From: Anaerolineaceae bacterium
GTDB lineage: Bacteria; Chloroflexota; Anaerolineae; Anaerolineales; UBA11657
NCBI GenBank assembly: GCA_003569365.1
Contig: BGOS01000026.1
Location: 1-54,540, forward strand
Direction of reading: 5' to 3'
DNA length: 54,540 nt
Positions within the stretch are counted from its first letter, which is position 1. Each line of letters begins with the position of its first letter. The notes below the pieces were generated by a model. The model had not been told where the DNA came from. It searched no databases and was given only the letters and a program-made list of their open reading frames with translations. The position numbers were made by a program, and so were the translations under genes. Shown here in pieces: positions 1-9,028 of this stretch.

Positions 1-822
1 CCGCAATCTTGCGCCCGGTGATGCGTTCGGCAGCCTGCACAACGGCACGCACGCTGAAGCCGGTGCCGTTGCCGAGGTTGAATGTGTTGGCTGACAGTGC
101 ATCAATTTGGCCAGCGCCAGCACGTGCGCGCCGGCAATATCCAGAACATGCACATAATCCCGCACGCAGGTGCCGTCTTCAGTTCGTAATCTTCGCCAAC
201 AGCTCGAGGCTGGCCCGCTGGCCTGCAGCTGTTTGCAGAATAAGCGGCAGCAGGTGAGTTTCGGGCATGTGCTGCTCACCGTAGCGCGCGCTGGCACCCG
301 CAGCGTTGAAGTAGCGAAACACCACGGCTTTCAATCCGTACGCCTCGCGGTAGCGCTGCAGCAGGCGTTCAAACATCAATTGGTTTCGCCATACGCGTTT
401 AGTGGCGCGGTCGGGTGGTTCTCGTCCAGCGGAGAGCTGATGGGCTCGCCGTAGACCGCTGCGGTGGAAGAAAAAACAATGCGCTTGGCAGCTGTGCTCG
501 CGCAGCGCATTGAGGAGTGTGATGCCGTGTTGTAAGTTGTTGACCACATAGCGGTGCGGATCTGTACTGGCTGCTGTCACCAGAGTCTCCGCTGCAAAGT
601 GAACAACTGCACTCACGCTGTTCTCGGTAAAAAGCCGTTTTAGCAAGCGGGCGTTGCCGATGCTGCCGCGCACCAGGCGGGCTTTGGGTGAACCGCGCGC
701 CGGTTGCCAGTTTGCAGGTTGTCTAGGACAATCACGTCATAGCCCTGTGCAACCAGCAGCTCCACGCACACAGAGCCTACAAAGCCCGCGCCGCCGGTGA
801 CCAGAATTGTTTGTTGCTTCAT
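1..822 (-). pseudogene. galE: UDP-glucose 4-epimerase (GalE), frame-broken and cut by the window edge
   Basis: This is an SDR-family nucleotide-sugar epimerase, which interconverts UDP-glucose and UDP-galactose in the cytoplasm to supply glycan synthesis. The N-terminus at 822 reads [17 protein letters not shown], the NAD-binding TGGAGFVG Rossmann motif. A second frame (about 673-180) carries VVHFAAETLV, then the FRYFNAAGA motif. Near 120-180 a third frame gives [12 protein letters not shown], the conserved GalE TCVRDYIHV block, and 1-105 gives [15 protein letters not shown]. Restoring single missing bases near 670, 480, 400, 220, 188 and 105 would rejoin the frames. The 3' end lies beyond position 1. 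The canonical active-site Tyr block falls in a scrambled stretch and cannot be checked. Sequencing error at a contig end is as likely as real decay. The family assignment is secure; functional status is not. Confidence 0.85.
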
Positions 823-933
823 CCTTTAGACCAATCAGTGCTATGCGCAGGCTGGGGTACCTTACACTGAACGCCAAAGTATACCCACTGGCGCGCCAAG
901 GGAGCCGGTGCTGCGCTGGAGGCGCCAACGCTG

Positions 934-2136
934 ATGGCTGAAGCGCTGCGCCTGCTGGTAGTGCAGGAAACGGACTGGCTGCAGCGCGGACCACACCAGC
1001 AGCACCACCTGTTTGAGCGCCTTTCGCTGCGCGGGCATACCGTGGTGGCGGTTGATTTTGAGATGCTCTACACCCCGTGGCCAAAAGCGCCGCTGCTGGC
1101 GCGGCGTGCCGAGTGGCAGGGCGTGGCGCGTGCGCTGCCCGCTGCACAAGTGCGCGTGGTGCGGCCGCCGACACTGCGCCTGCCGGGCATTGCGCGCCTC
1201 GTTTCTGTGGGCACATTCCACCATGAATTGCAGCACCTGGCGGCGCAACTCCAGCCACAAGTGCTGGTGAACTACGCCCTGTCCACCGGCCTGCCGGCAC
1301 TGGCGCTTGCGCGCCGCCGGCACATTCCAATGCTGATGCACGTGATTGACGCACTGCATACGCTGGTGCCGGCGCGCAGTGCGCGCTGGATTGCGCGCCA
1401 GGTGGAGCGCTACCTGCTGCGCAATGCGCACCACACGCTCTACATCAACCAGACTCTGCAGGACTACGGCGTGGCGCTTGGCGCCGCAAGCACGCGCGCC
1501 AGCACTATTCGCACCGGCGTGGACTTGCAGCGTTTTCACCCGCGCAATGATGCGCGCGAAGTGCGGCGCGCCCATGGCTTTGCGGCGGATGATGTGGTGC
1601 TGGTGTTTACCGGCTGGTTATACGAGTTCAGCGGCTTGGATGCCGTAATGCACGCCCTGCAGCAGCTGCCGCCGCATGTGCGGCTGCTAATTGTGGGCAG
1701 CGGCAGTGCAGAGCAGCGCTTGCGGGCGCTGCAGCAATCGCTGGGGCTGGGTGTGCGGGTGGTGTTTGCCGGCCAGCAGCCCTATTCCCAAATGCCGGCG
1801 GTGCTGGCAGCTGCCGATGTGTGCCTGCTGCATTCTGAAGTGAACGCAGTCACGCGCCACATCGTGCCCATCAAAGTTTATGAGTACATGGCCAGCGGCA
1901 AGCCGGTGCTCGCAGCGCAGCTGCCGGGTTTGCAGCGCGAGGTGCCGCCCGGCAACGGCATCTTGTATGCGCCCGCCGCAGCGCTCCAGCAGACTCTGCA
2001 ACAGCTGCTTGATCCCGCAGTGCGCGCAACAGCGGGGGGGCAGGCACGCAGCTTCACGGAGAAGTATTGTGATTGGGAGGCGCTGACAGATGAGTTTGAA
2101 GCGCTGCTGCAGCGCGTGGCGGGCACCGCGGCCTGA
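934..2136 (+). CDS. Glycosyltransferase family 4 (group 1)
   Basis: A 400-aa GT-B fold glycosyltransferase that would transfer a sugar from a nucleotide-sugar donor to a glycan or lipid acceptor on the cytoplasmic side. The N-terminal acceptor domain runs to about residue 190. The donor domain follows, with GVDLQRFHPRN (the usual domain-linker motif), VLVFTGWLYEFSGLD, and near residue 305 EYMASGKPVLA, matching the E-x7-E/EAMACG-type donor loop. The ATG at 934 has a GGAGG about 12 bases upstream. It is transcribed away from the broken galE, so the two may belong to one surface-glycan locus. The exact sugar and acceptor cannot be read from sequence. The gene is intact, unlike its left neighbour. 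Confidence 0.85.
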   Translation: MAEALRLLVVQETDWLQRGPHQQHHLFERLSLRGHTVVAVDFEMLYTPWPKAPLLARRAEWQGVARALPAAQVRVVRPPTLRLPGIARLVSVGTFHHELQHLAAQLQPQVLVNYALSTGLPALALARRRHIPMLMHVIDALHTLVPARSARWIARQVERYLLRNAHHTLYINQTLQDYGVALGAASTRASTIRTGVDLQRFHPRNDAREVRRAHGFAADDVVLVFTGWLYEFSGLDAVMHALQQLPPHVRLLIVGSGSAEQRLRALQQSLGLGVRVVFAGQQPYSQMPAVLAAADVCLLHSEVNAVTRHIVPIKVYEYMASGKPVLAAQLPGLQREVPPGNGILYAPAAALQQTLQQLLDPAVRATAGGQARSFTEKYCDWEALTDEFEALLQRVAGTAA

Positions 2137-2230
2137 ATTCCCCGCTTGCCTGCACAGCACTGCAGCGAGGCTTGCAAACCGGCAGTATGCCAGCAGCGCG
2201 GGCTGCAAGCTTGTTGTTGCGGGCGGTTGT

Positions 2231-4021
2231 TTACAAGTGCCAGACAATTGGCAGCGCAATCATTACCACAATGAACAGCACCACTGTCATGCCCCAGCCC
2301 ACGCGCACAAAATCTTTGACTGTGTAGCCACCGGGCCCCATCATCATCACGTTGACCGGGTGGGCGGTGGGGATGAGGAAGGCCATGGATGTGCCGAGTG
2401 CAACGGCCATTGCAAATGCGCGCGGGTCGGCGCCCATTTGCTGCGCGGCGTTGATGGCGATGGGGGCAAAGATCACAGCGGAACCGACGTTGCCCACCAC
2501 TTGCAGCACGAGTGTGGTGGCGAGGAAGAGCCCGCCCGCCATTACCAGCGGCCCAAGCTGCCCGAGGGTGCCCACAAGCGATTGGCCAAGGAGCGCGGCT
2601 GCACCGGTGTGTTCAAGTGCAATGCCCAGCGGAATAAATCCGGCAATCAAAAAAATTGCGCGCCATTCAATGGCGCGGTAGGCGTCATCCATTGTCAGGC
2701 AGCCGGTAAGCACCAGCGCCAGCGCTGCCGCAAACGCAGCCTCTGCAATTGGAAAAATATTTGTGGTGGCCAATGCCAGCGCAATGATCACGATTGCAAC
2801 TGCCAGCGGCGCTTTGCGCGGCTGCACGTCCGGCGCATCATCCTCGTCCAGCACCAGCACGTTGGGGTCGGCGCGCAAGATTTTGATTTTGTCGCGGGTG
2901 CCCTGCGCCAGCAGTGCATCGCCCCATTGCAAGGCCACGTCCCCCAGCGCGTCGCGCAAGGCGGCGCCTTTGCGCCAAATCGCCAGCACTGACAATCCGT
3001 ACTTGTCGCGAAAGTTAATTTGTTTCAGGGTTTTTGTGATGAAGTCCGAGCGCGGCGACAGAATAAGCTCGATGAGGCGCACGTCTTCTGATGCGAGGTC
3101 GCCCTTCCACGCGGGGTCAACCGTCGGAATCAAGCCGCAGCTTTCCAGCGCACTGCCGGCGGCTTCACCGCCCGCCAGCACAATGTCGCCTTCCAAAATC
3201 ACCAGGCTCTTGTCTGGGGGCAGCAGGATCTTGCCGCCGCGCGACACGCCAAAAATACTCAAGCCTAGTTTCTCGCTCCAACTTGCGGCGCTGATGGGCT
3301 GGCCGGCCATGACTGAACCGCCGCAAACATAAAGCTGTGTGACGGCCTGCTGCAGGCCGTATAACTCTGAAAGCTCGCGCGGCGTGGCCACCCGGGGCGC
3401 GCCGGCGGGCGCATGGTCCGGCAGCAGCTTGGATCCAATCAACAGCATGTAGAGCGTACCGGCAATCACCAGTGGCACACCCACAGGCAAAAAGTCGAAC
3501 ACTGAGAAAGTTTGCAGGCCGGCTTCGCGCAAGGCGTTGTTTACCAGAATGTTGGAGGTGGTGAGCAATGTGGCCATGCCGCCCAGCATTGTGGCAAACG
3601 CCAGTGGCATCAGCAGTTTTGAGGGCTTCAAGTCAGTCTGGCGGGTGACGCCCACAATTGCCGGCAACAGCACCGCGCCAGCGGCGATGTTGTTCATCAC
3701 CAGTGACAGTGCGGCACCAGCCAGCATGACCAACGGCATCAGGCGCCCCTCATGCGGACCGGCCAGCTTGAGCAGCCGGTGGCCGATGAAGCGCGTAGCG
3801 CCACTGCGCTCCAGCCCGGCGGTGATGATAAACACCGACATGATGGTTATCACGGCCGGGCGGCTGAACCCCGCAAAAACATCCTGTGGGATCACCAAAC
3901 CGAACAGCCCGAGTGCGCTCAGCGTAAGCAGTGCCACCACATCCGAGCGCACCAGCTCTGTCACCAGCATCACTGTGGCAACCAGCATGATGCCAAGAAC
4001 GGCAATAATTTGGGGAGTCAT
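2231..4021 (-). CDS. SLC13-type permease with two RCK_C domains
   Basis: A polytopic inner-membrane transporter of the SLC13/DASS-like group (CitMHS/ArsB superfamily), 596 aa from the ATG; a TTG three codons upstream is an alternative start. Helices fill residues about 1-205 and 385-596. Between them lie two cytoplasmic RCK_C (TrkA-C) domains, seen for example as GQPISAASWSEKLGLSIFGV and later TLKQINFRDKYGLSVLAI. The pattern membrane-RCK_C-RCK_C-membrane is typical of bacterial anion permeases annotated for sulfate or dicarboxylates. The helix motif VMNNIAAGAVLLP and a C-terminal STAHPVN-like segment (IPTAHPVNVMMMGPGGY) fit the ion-coupled fold. The substrate is not determined. It converges with the preceding glycosyltransferase, 94 bases away, and no clear terminator was found between them. 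Confidence 0.85.
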   Translation of the reverse strand: MTPQIIAVLGIMLVATVMLVTELVRSDVVALLTLSALGLFGLVIPQDVFAGFSRPAVITIMSVFIITAGLERSGATRFIGHRLLKLAGPHEGRLMPLVMLAGAALSLVMNNIAAGAVLLPAIVGVTRQTDLKPSKLLMPLAFATMLGGMATLLTTSNILVNNALREAGLQTFSVFDFLPVGVPLVIAGTLYMLLIGSKLLPDHAPAGAPRVATPRELSELYGLQQAVTQLYVCGGSVMAGQPISAASWSEKLGLSIFGVSRGGKILLPPDKSLVILEGDIVLAGGEAAGSALESCGLIPTVDPAWKGDLASEDVRLIELILSPRSDFITKTLKQINFRDKYGLSVLAIWRKGAALRDALGDVALQWGDALLAQGTRDKIKILRADPNVLVLDEDDAPDVQPRKAPLAVAIVIIALALATTNIFPIAEAAFAAALALVLTGCLTMDDAYRAIEWRAIFLIAGFIPLGIALEHTGAAALLGQSLVGTLGQLGPLVMAGGLFLATTLVLQVVGNVGSAVIFAPIAINAAQQMGADPRAFAMAVALGTSMAFLIPTAHPVNVMMMGPGGYTVKDFVRVGWGMTVVLFIVVMIALPIVWHL

Positions 4022-4209
4022 ACTCGGCAATTTTGCCTATGTACGGTCACGCACCCGTATGTGATCGGGAAGCGGCTGCACAGCTGACCGTGCAGTTGAT
4101 GGTTGCAGGTGCCTTGCATTACAAGTGGACAAGGCACCCAAAGATTGCTGGGAGAAAAATTTGCGGTGGATTGGCTGTAGCCAGCAACCGGCACCAAGCC
4201 AGCGCGGGC

Positions 4210-5853
4210 CTAGACCTCGTTGACCACCGCGAACACCATCGGGCGGCGCTTGGTCTCCGCATAGAAGTAATCCGTGAGGGCGCTTTCCACATGCCGCGCC
4301 AGGTTGCCGTTGGGGTTGGAGTGCACTGCCTTCACCACGCGTTCGGCTGCATTGTTGAACAGCTCAGTGGCATCGCGCACGTACACGAAGCCGCGCGAGA
4401 TCATCTCCGGCTTGTTCACCAGCTGGCGCGTATCCGAGTCCACCAGCAAACTCACAATCACAAAGCCGTAGTTGGCGAGGCGGTCGCGGTCGCGCAGCAC
4501 CTCCGGGCCAATGTCGCCCACGCCGGTGCCGTCCACATACACATAGCCGCCCGGCACGCGCTCGCTGATGGTCATGCTGTCTGCTGTAAAGACCAGCACG
4601 GTGCCGTTTTCCACAACGGCCACGTTGTCCGGCAGCACGCCCGCCTGTTTGGCTAGCTTGGCATGCGCATGCAGCATGCGCAGTTCGCCGTGCACCGGCA
4701 CAAAGTACTTGGGCTTCAGCAGCGCAATCAACTGGGACTGCTCTTCAGAGCTGGCATGTCCGGAGACATGCACCGGCAGCAACGGATCGTAAATCACATG
4801 CGCACCGCGCTGGAACAGCTTGTTGACCGTGCGCGCCACCACTTCCTCGTTGCCGGGAATGGGATGCGCCGATACCACAACTGTGTCGCCGGCTTCAAGG
4901 TCAAATTGCCGGTTATTGCCTTGCGCCAGGCGTGCCAAAATCGAAGACGGCTCGCCTTGCGAACCGGTCATCATCAGCGCCACTTTGCCGTGGGGCATCT
5001 CCAGCGCTGTTTCGAGGGAAACCAGCACGTTTGTGGGATCTTTAAGATAGCCAAGCTTCAAGGCTAGTTTGGAGTTCTCCACCATGGAGGTTCCCACCAT
5101 TGCCAGCTTGCGCTTGTGCTTCGCCGCTGCGTTAAGTACCTGCTGCGTGCGCGAGATCAATGATGCGAAGGTTGCCACCAGCACGCGCCCCTGCGCCTTA
5201 GTGAAAACTTCATCCAGCGCGCCGTCAATGATGGCTTCGGAAGGTGTGCGGCCGGGCTGCTCAGCATTAGTGGAGTCTGAAAACAACGCCAGCACGCCGC
5301 GCTCGCCAAACTCTGCCAGTTTGCCCAGGTCCATGGGCCACCCGTCCACCGGCGTGGGGTCCAGCTTGAAGTCACCCGTGTGCACCACCAACCCCACCGG
5401 AGTGGTGATGGCTAATCCCACTGCATCCGGAATGCTGTGCGAAGTGTGGAAGAACTCCACATCGAACGGCCCCAGATTAATCTTCTCGCCAGCCTGCACG
5501 GTCTGGATTGTGAGTTTGTCCAGCAGGCGCGCTTCGCGCAGTTTGTTTTCCAGCAGTCCGCGCGTGATTGCCGTCGCATAAATTGGCGCACGCAGGTCTT
5601 TCATCACGTGCTTGATGGCACCCGTGTGATCCTCATGGCCGTGCGTGATGATCACGCCGCGCACCCAGTCCAGCTTGTCCTCCAGATAATTCATGTCGGG
5701 AATGATGTAATCAATGCCCCACATGTCGTTGGCCGGAAACATCAGCCCGGCGTCCACAATCACAATGTTGCGGCCATACTCGAAGGCCATCATGTTCTTG
5801 CCAACTTCCCCAAGGCCTCCAAAGGGGATTACGCGTAATCGTTTGCCTGTCAT
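4210..5853 (-). CDS. rnj: Ribonuclease J
   Basis: A 547-aa metallo-beta-lactamase/beta-CASP ribonuclease acting in mRNA decay and rRNA processing as a 5'-3' exo- and endonuclease. The zinc motif HGHEDH lies near residue 75. FFHTSHSIPDA, VHTGDFKLD, SDSTNAEQPGRT and the C-terminal SGHASSEEQ/PVHGE blocks are all present, and the length matches the family. Start choice: ATG at 5853 is preceded by GGAG with a 6-base spacer, whereas the in-frame ATG at 5865 and any farther start lack a ribosome-binding site, and the farther extension would run into the leader terminator. The gene has its own promoter and a 5' leader of about 150 nt containing an intrinsic terminator, which suggests attenuation. Confidence in function is high; the leader control is inference. 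Confidence 0.97.
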   Translation of the reverse strand: MTGKRLRVIPFGGLGEVGKNMMAFEYGRNIVIVDAGLMFPANDMWGIDYIIPDMNYLEDKLDWVRGVIITHGHEDHTGAIKHVMKDLRAPIYATAITRGLLENKLREARLLDKLTIQTVQAGEKINLGPFDVEFFHTSHSIPDAVGLAITTPVGLVVHTGDFKLDPTPVDGWPMDLGKLAEFGERGVLALFSDSTNAEQPGRTPSEAIIDGALDEVFTKAQGRVLVATFASLISRTQQVLNAAAKHKRKLAMVGTSMVENSKLALKLGYLKDPTNVLVSLETALEMPHGKVALMMTGSQGEPSSILARLAQGNNRQFDLEAGDTVVVSAHPIPGNEEVVARTVNKLFQRGAHVIYDPLLPVHVSGHASSEEQSQLIALLKPKYFVPVHGELRMLHAHAKLAKQAGVLPDNVAVVENGTVLVFTADSMTISERVPGGYVYVDGTGVGDIGPEVLRDRDRLANYGFVIVSLLVDSDTRQLVNKPEMISRGFVYVRDATELFNNAAERVVKAVHSNPNGNLARHVESALTDYFYAETKRRPMVFAVVNEV

Positions 5854-5891
5854 ATCATGCTCCATATTGAAATCGAAATTGAAAATAGAAA

Positions 5892-5924
5892 TAAAAAACC
5901 CGCACGGTTCAGTCACCGGCGGGT
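5892..5924 (-). terminator. Intrinsic terminator inside the RNase J leader
   Basis: On the minus strand the arms ACCCGC+CGGT and ACCG+T+GCGGGT form a 10-bp stem with one bulged T and a 6-nt loop, followed by six T residues. It ends 39 nt before the rnj start codon and lies downstream of a good promoter, so it sits within the leader rather than at a gene end. It could also stop read-through from the GH gene 380 bases upstream. Confidence 0.75.
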
Positions 5925-6012
5925 CTAGTTGCGCAACAATTTATCTGCGGGCCATATCAGCCGGCAAAACCTCCACCTGCGGGGAACAACACCAACTCGG
6001 ACTAACGCCAAT

Positions 6013-6041
6013 AATATATCACGGACAGTGCGTACCGTCAA
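6013..6041 (-). promoter_or_regulatory. Promoter of rnj
   Basis: On the minus strand, -35 TTGACG (6041-6036) and -10 TATATT (6018-6013) are separated by 17 bases. Predicted start of transcription is near 6006, giving a leader of about 150 nt. The rest of the 447-base gap (5854-6300) holds an AT-rich stretch near 6180-6210 and small hairpins near 6210-6290 that may end the GH transcript. No gene was seen there. Confidence 0.65.
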
Positions 6042-6300
6042 AAATAGTTATAGCGACTTTCGCGTTCCCGCCCACCGTGTGCGCATTGCAGCCGTATTTT
6101 TTCGTCAAAAGCAGGCTGTTTTTCTAATTCATCTGTTGAATGGATTGGCGGGGGAGACAAATTGGCGTTGAAAAGTGTCATTCAACCAAAGATTAAATTT
6201 TTATAAGATCTGGCTGGCTGCCTGCTTGCGGGCAGCTGCCGGCATCTGGCGTGCGCGCAGCGGCTCCAGATGCGGAGCTTTTGATCCGGGTCAGGCGCAG

Positions 6301-8937
6301 CTACTGCTGCGCTGCGTGCATGCGCTCCACATTTAGCGAGCTGATGATTACCGGCATGCTGCCGCCCACAATGCGGAAGTCTGCGCCATAGTTTTGGTGA
6401 TTGCCAAACGCTGCATTCGTCAGCAGCAGGGTTGCGCTGCGCCAGCTGCGCGTGTCTTGGCGGGTTGCAAGTAAGGTGCGCCGGTATGCATCGGCGGGAT
6501 CACGATTGGCGCTGCACGGCACGGTGTCGTACTCGATCAGCAGCGGCTCGCGCCCGTTGTCATAGTATTGCACGGTGAGGCGCAACGGGGCGCCACCGTC
6601 AAAATAGAAGCCGTCATCAATTGCAAAGTACATTTGGTTTAGGGGTGCGCCGGCAGCCGGCAGCGCTACGGATGCGGCGATAGCACTGTTGGCACTGCCA
6701 AAGGCAAGCGGGTGCGTTTTGCCGTCCGCAGTGCGCACCGTCCACTCTCGCGAGTCCGGCAGGTAGAGCGCCAACTCCGCGCTGCCATCGCCGTCGTAGT
6801 CAGCAGCGGCGGGCAGTGCGTTTGCGCCGGGCGCGCCCCACTGCTCCACGCGCCCTTCCCCGCTGCGGGAACTGCGGATGAACCATTGTGCGCTGCTGGC
6901 GCGAAAGAGCGCAAAGTCAGTGCGCCCGTCGCCGTCATAGTCTGCCGGCGCGGGCAAATCGCTGCCGCCAGCCAACCCGAAGATGCGCTGCACCACGCGC
7001 CCATCGGAGGAGCGCCGCACAATCCAGGTGCTGTTCTCCGGCACAAAAACAGCTGCGTCGCTGCGCCCATCACCATCGTAATCACCGGCCACGGGCACGT
7101 TTTCTGCTGCAGCGCTGCCCAGCTGCAGCACCACGGGGCGGGTGAGGCCAGAGTAAATGTTCCACTCCGCAGTGGCGGTCCAGTACTCGGCACGGTCGGG
7201 TTTGCCATCGCCGTCAAAATCTATCGGCTGCGTTAGATTGCCGAGCGCTGTGGTTTGCAGTGTGCGCCCATCGCTCGAGCGCTGCACATAGCGCAGCTTG
7301 CTGGCGGGCTGCAGTAGCGCCGCGTCCGCGCGACCGTCGCGATCATAATCAAACGGAGCTGGCACCAATGCATAGCCAGTGCTGCGCGCGGCTTCCCCAT
7401 CCACAATTGCAGCGGTGTGGAATGTGTCGCCCTGCGCATCCAACAACGCCAGGCCGCCGGCACTGCCGTGCGCGCCAAAAGTTAGCTGCACTGAGCTGGC
7501 GCCGGTGTACGGCGTGGGCGCAGCGTAGCCGCGCTTAAAGTCTTGCGCCAGCTGGCGCGTGAGGTCCAGATAGCTGCGGCCCTGCTCGCGGGTTTCGGCG
7601 ATGCCGGTGCCTTCGTGAAATTCATTCCATGTTTCAACCGCGGCCCAGGGGGTGCGGCAGCGCGTGGCTGCGGCAAAGCCAGCGCGCAACGCGTCGCCAT
7701 TGCCCCGATCCACAAACAAAGCGTTGGCGCGGTCCGCCAGCAGCCGGTCATCGTAGCCCGGCCCGATGGCAGCAACTTGCACCGTAAGACGCGGCCACAA
7801 TGCGCCGCCCCAATAGTACTGGGCATCGCCGCGCAGCGCACCAGCACCGGCGCTGCGGGCTGCAGCATCCCAATTTGGCGTGAGCACCACGTAGGGCAGT
7901 ACGCCAAAGTCCGCGGAGAAGCGCAGCTTGAGGTCTGCCAGAAACTGCGCGCTGGCTCCACGCACAAAGTCCGGCTCCCACATCCAAATCAGCGGTTGGC
8001 CGGCTTTTGTTAATGCCCAGTGCGCGCGCGGAATGGTGTTGAAGAAAAATTGAATGCCGCTGTAAAACTCGGCGCGTCCAACTTCAGTTGAAAGGTCCAC
8101 CGGCTGCGGGTTGGTGGTGTCATAAAACATGCCAATTGCCGGGGCGCTGCTGTTGCGGGCGCGCATAGCTTGCAGCGCGCTGGCAAGTGCCTGCAAACCG
8201 GGGCGTGACCAGTTATGGGCTTCGGCTGAGTTCCAGTAAACCGGCAGTGCCACATCGATGCCGGCGTACGTCATGTCTTCCAGCTGGCGCTGGTGCCACG
8301 CCGGGCTGCGCAAAGCCGGCGCTAGTGGACCGGCGGGATTTTGGGTGAGCCAGCTGCTGGGGTCACGCGGGTTGCGGCCCATATGCAGCGCGCTCTGCTC
8401 GTCATACCAGTAGAAGTAGTAACTGAAGATGGTGCGATCTTCGCCCGCAGCGGTGCCAGCTTGCTCTACCGGTGGTGCATCTTCGGCTGCAGTGCCCGCA
8501 GCGCTGCCCCCTGGCGCTGTCGCCAGTGCTTCCCCCGCAACAGTTAACGTGAGCCTCAGATTTGTGAGCCAGCCACCATCGCCGCGCAGCCGCAGCACAT
8601 AATGCTCATCCACATACGGGCACATCCGGCGCTGCCCAACTGCTGCCACCTCCGCATTGCCAAGGTACACGGTGCGGCTCTCGGTAGTGTTCCAATGCAG
8701 CCAGGTGCAAGCGCCTGGGCGCACGGTTGGATTGTCCAGCCAGAACTGCGGTGCGCTGAGTTTGGGGGCGACGGGCGGCGGCTCGGCGGCGCGCGCAGCA
8801 CCGGCCGGGCTGGCGCACAGCAGCAGCCCGCAAGCCACAGCTGCTGCCAACCCGTGGCTGCGGCGGATAAGGTTGAAGATTGAGGACACAGCGCTAACAA
8901 GCGCGGGCAGCTGTTCCACTGAACAGGCAGCCGGCAT
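6301..8937 (-). CDS. Secreted GH71/99-like TIM-barrel protein with FG-GAP repeats
   Basis: An 878-aa exported protein. A positively charged RRSHG followed by a hydrophobic run ending in ASPAGA is a signal peptide near residues 25-48. Residues about 165-475 resemble the DUF5010/GH71-GH99 barrel: SYYFYWYD, YAGIDVALPVYWNS, then ETWNEFHEGT, whose acidic residues are typical catalytic candidates. Residues about 495-745 hold five FG-GAP/VCBS-type repeats built around DYDGDGRSD-like calcium-binding loops (FDYDRDGRAD, FDGDGKPD, DYDGDGRSD, DYDGDGRTD, DYDGDGSAE). The C-terminal ~130 residues look like a beta-sandwich. It probably cleaves or binds a surface or environmental glycan such as a mannan. The start is uncertain: a GTG 16 codons later would leave a more typical signal peptide. 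It is the last gene of the minus-strand polysaccharide cluster. Confidence 0.75.
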   Translation of the reverse strand: MPAACSVEQLPALVSAVSSIFNLIRRSHGLAAAVACGLLLCASPAGAARAAEPPPVAPKLSAPQFWLDNPTVRPGACTWLHWNTTESRTVYLGNAEVAAVGQRRMCPYVDEHYVLRLRGDGGWLTNLRLTLTVAGEALATAPGGSAAGTAAEDAPPVEQAGTAAGEDRTIFSYYFYWYDEQSALHMGRNPRDPSSWLTQNPAGPLAPALRSPAWHQRQLEDMTYAGIDVALPVYWNSAEAHNWSRPGLQALASALQAMRARNSSAPAIGMFYDTTNPQPVDLSTEVGRAEFYSGIQFFFNTIPRAHWALTKAGQPLIWMWEPDFVRGASAQFLADLKLRFSADFGVLPYVVLTPNWDAAARSAGAGALRGDAQYYWGGALWPRLTVQVAAIGPGYDDRLLADRANALFVDRGNGDALRAGFAAATRCRTPWAAVETWNEFHEGTGIAETREQGRSYLDLTRQLAQDFKRGYAAPTPYTGASSVQLTFGAHGSAGGLALLDAQGDTFHTAAIVDGEAARSTGYALVPAPFDYDRDGRADAALLQPASKLRYVQRSSDGRTLQTTALGNLTQPIDFDGDGKPDRAEYWTATAEWNIYSGLTRPVVLQLGSAAAENVPVAGDYDGDGRSDAAVFVPENSTWIVRRSSDGRVVQRIFGLAGGSDLPAPADYDGDGRTDFALFRASSAQWFIRSSRSGEGRVEQWGAPGANALPAAADYDGDGSAELALYLPDSREWTVRTADGKTHPLAFGSANSAIAASVALPAAGAPLNQMYFAIDDGFYFDGGAPLRLTVQYYDNGREPLLIEYDTVPCSANRDPADAYRRTLLATRQDTRSWRSATLLLTNAAFGNHQNYGADFRIVGGSMPVIISSLNVERMHAAQQ

Positions 8938-9028
8938 GCCAAAGTTATCGGCAGGCGCAACTAGCGATGCAGTCGCGTTGCACGCGCGCCCGCAAAATCA
9001 AGGCTTTTGCGCGCGTTCTTTACGGAGA

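Noticed and set aside
862-1575. Long open frame on the minus strand inside the first glycosyltransferase gene
   Set aside because: Composition is that of an antisense GC-rich shadow; the plus-strand frame has clear GT4 motifs.
5854-6041. T-box or known riboswitch class in the RNase J leader
   Set aside because: No T-box sequence or recognisable aptamer core is visible; only the terminator and possible antiterminator pairing can be supported.
6712-7236. Tandem DNA repeat in the GH gene
   Set aside because: The periodicity reflects FG-GAP protein repeats with divergent codons, not a DNA repeat array or CRISPR.
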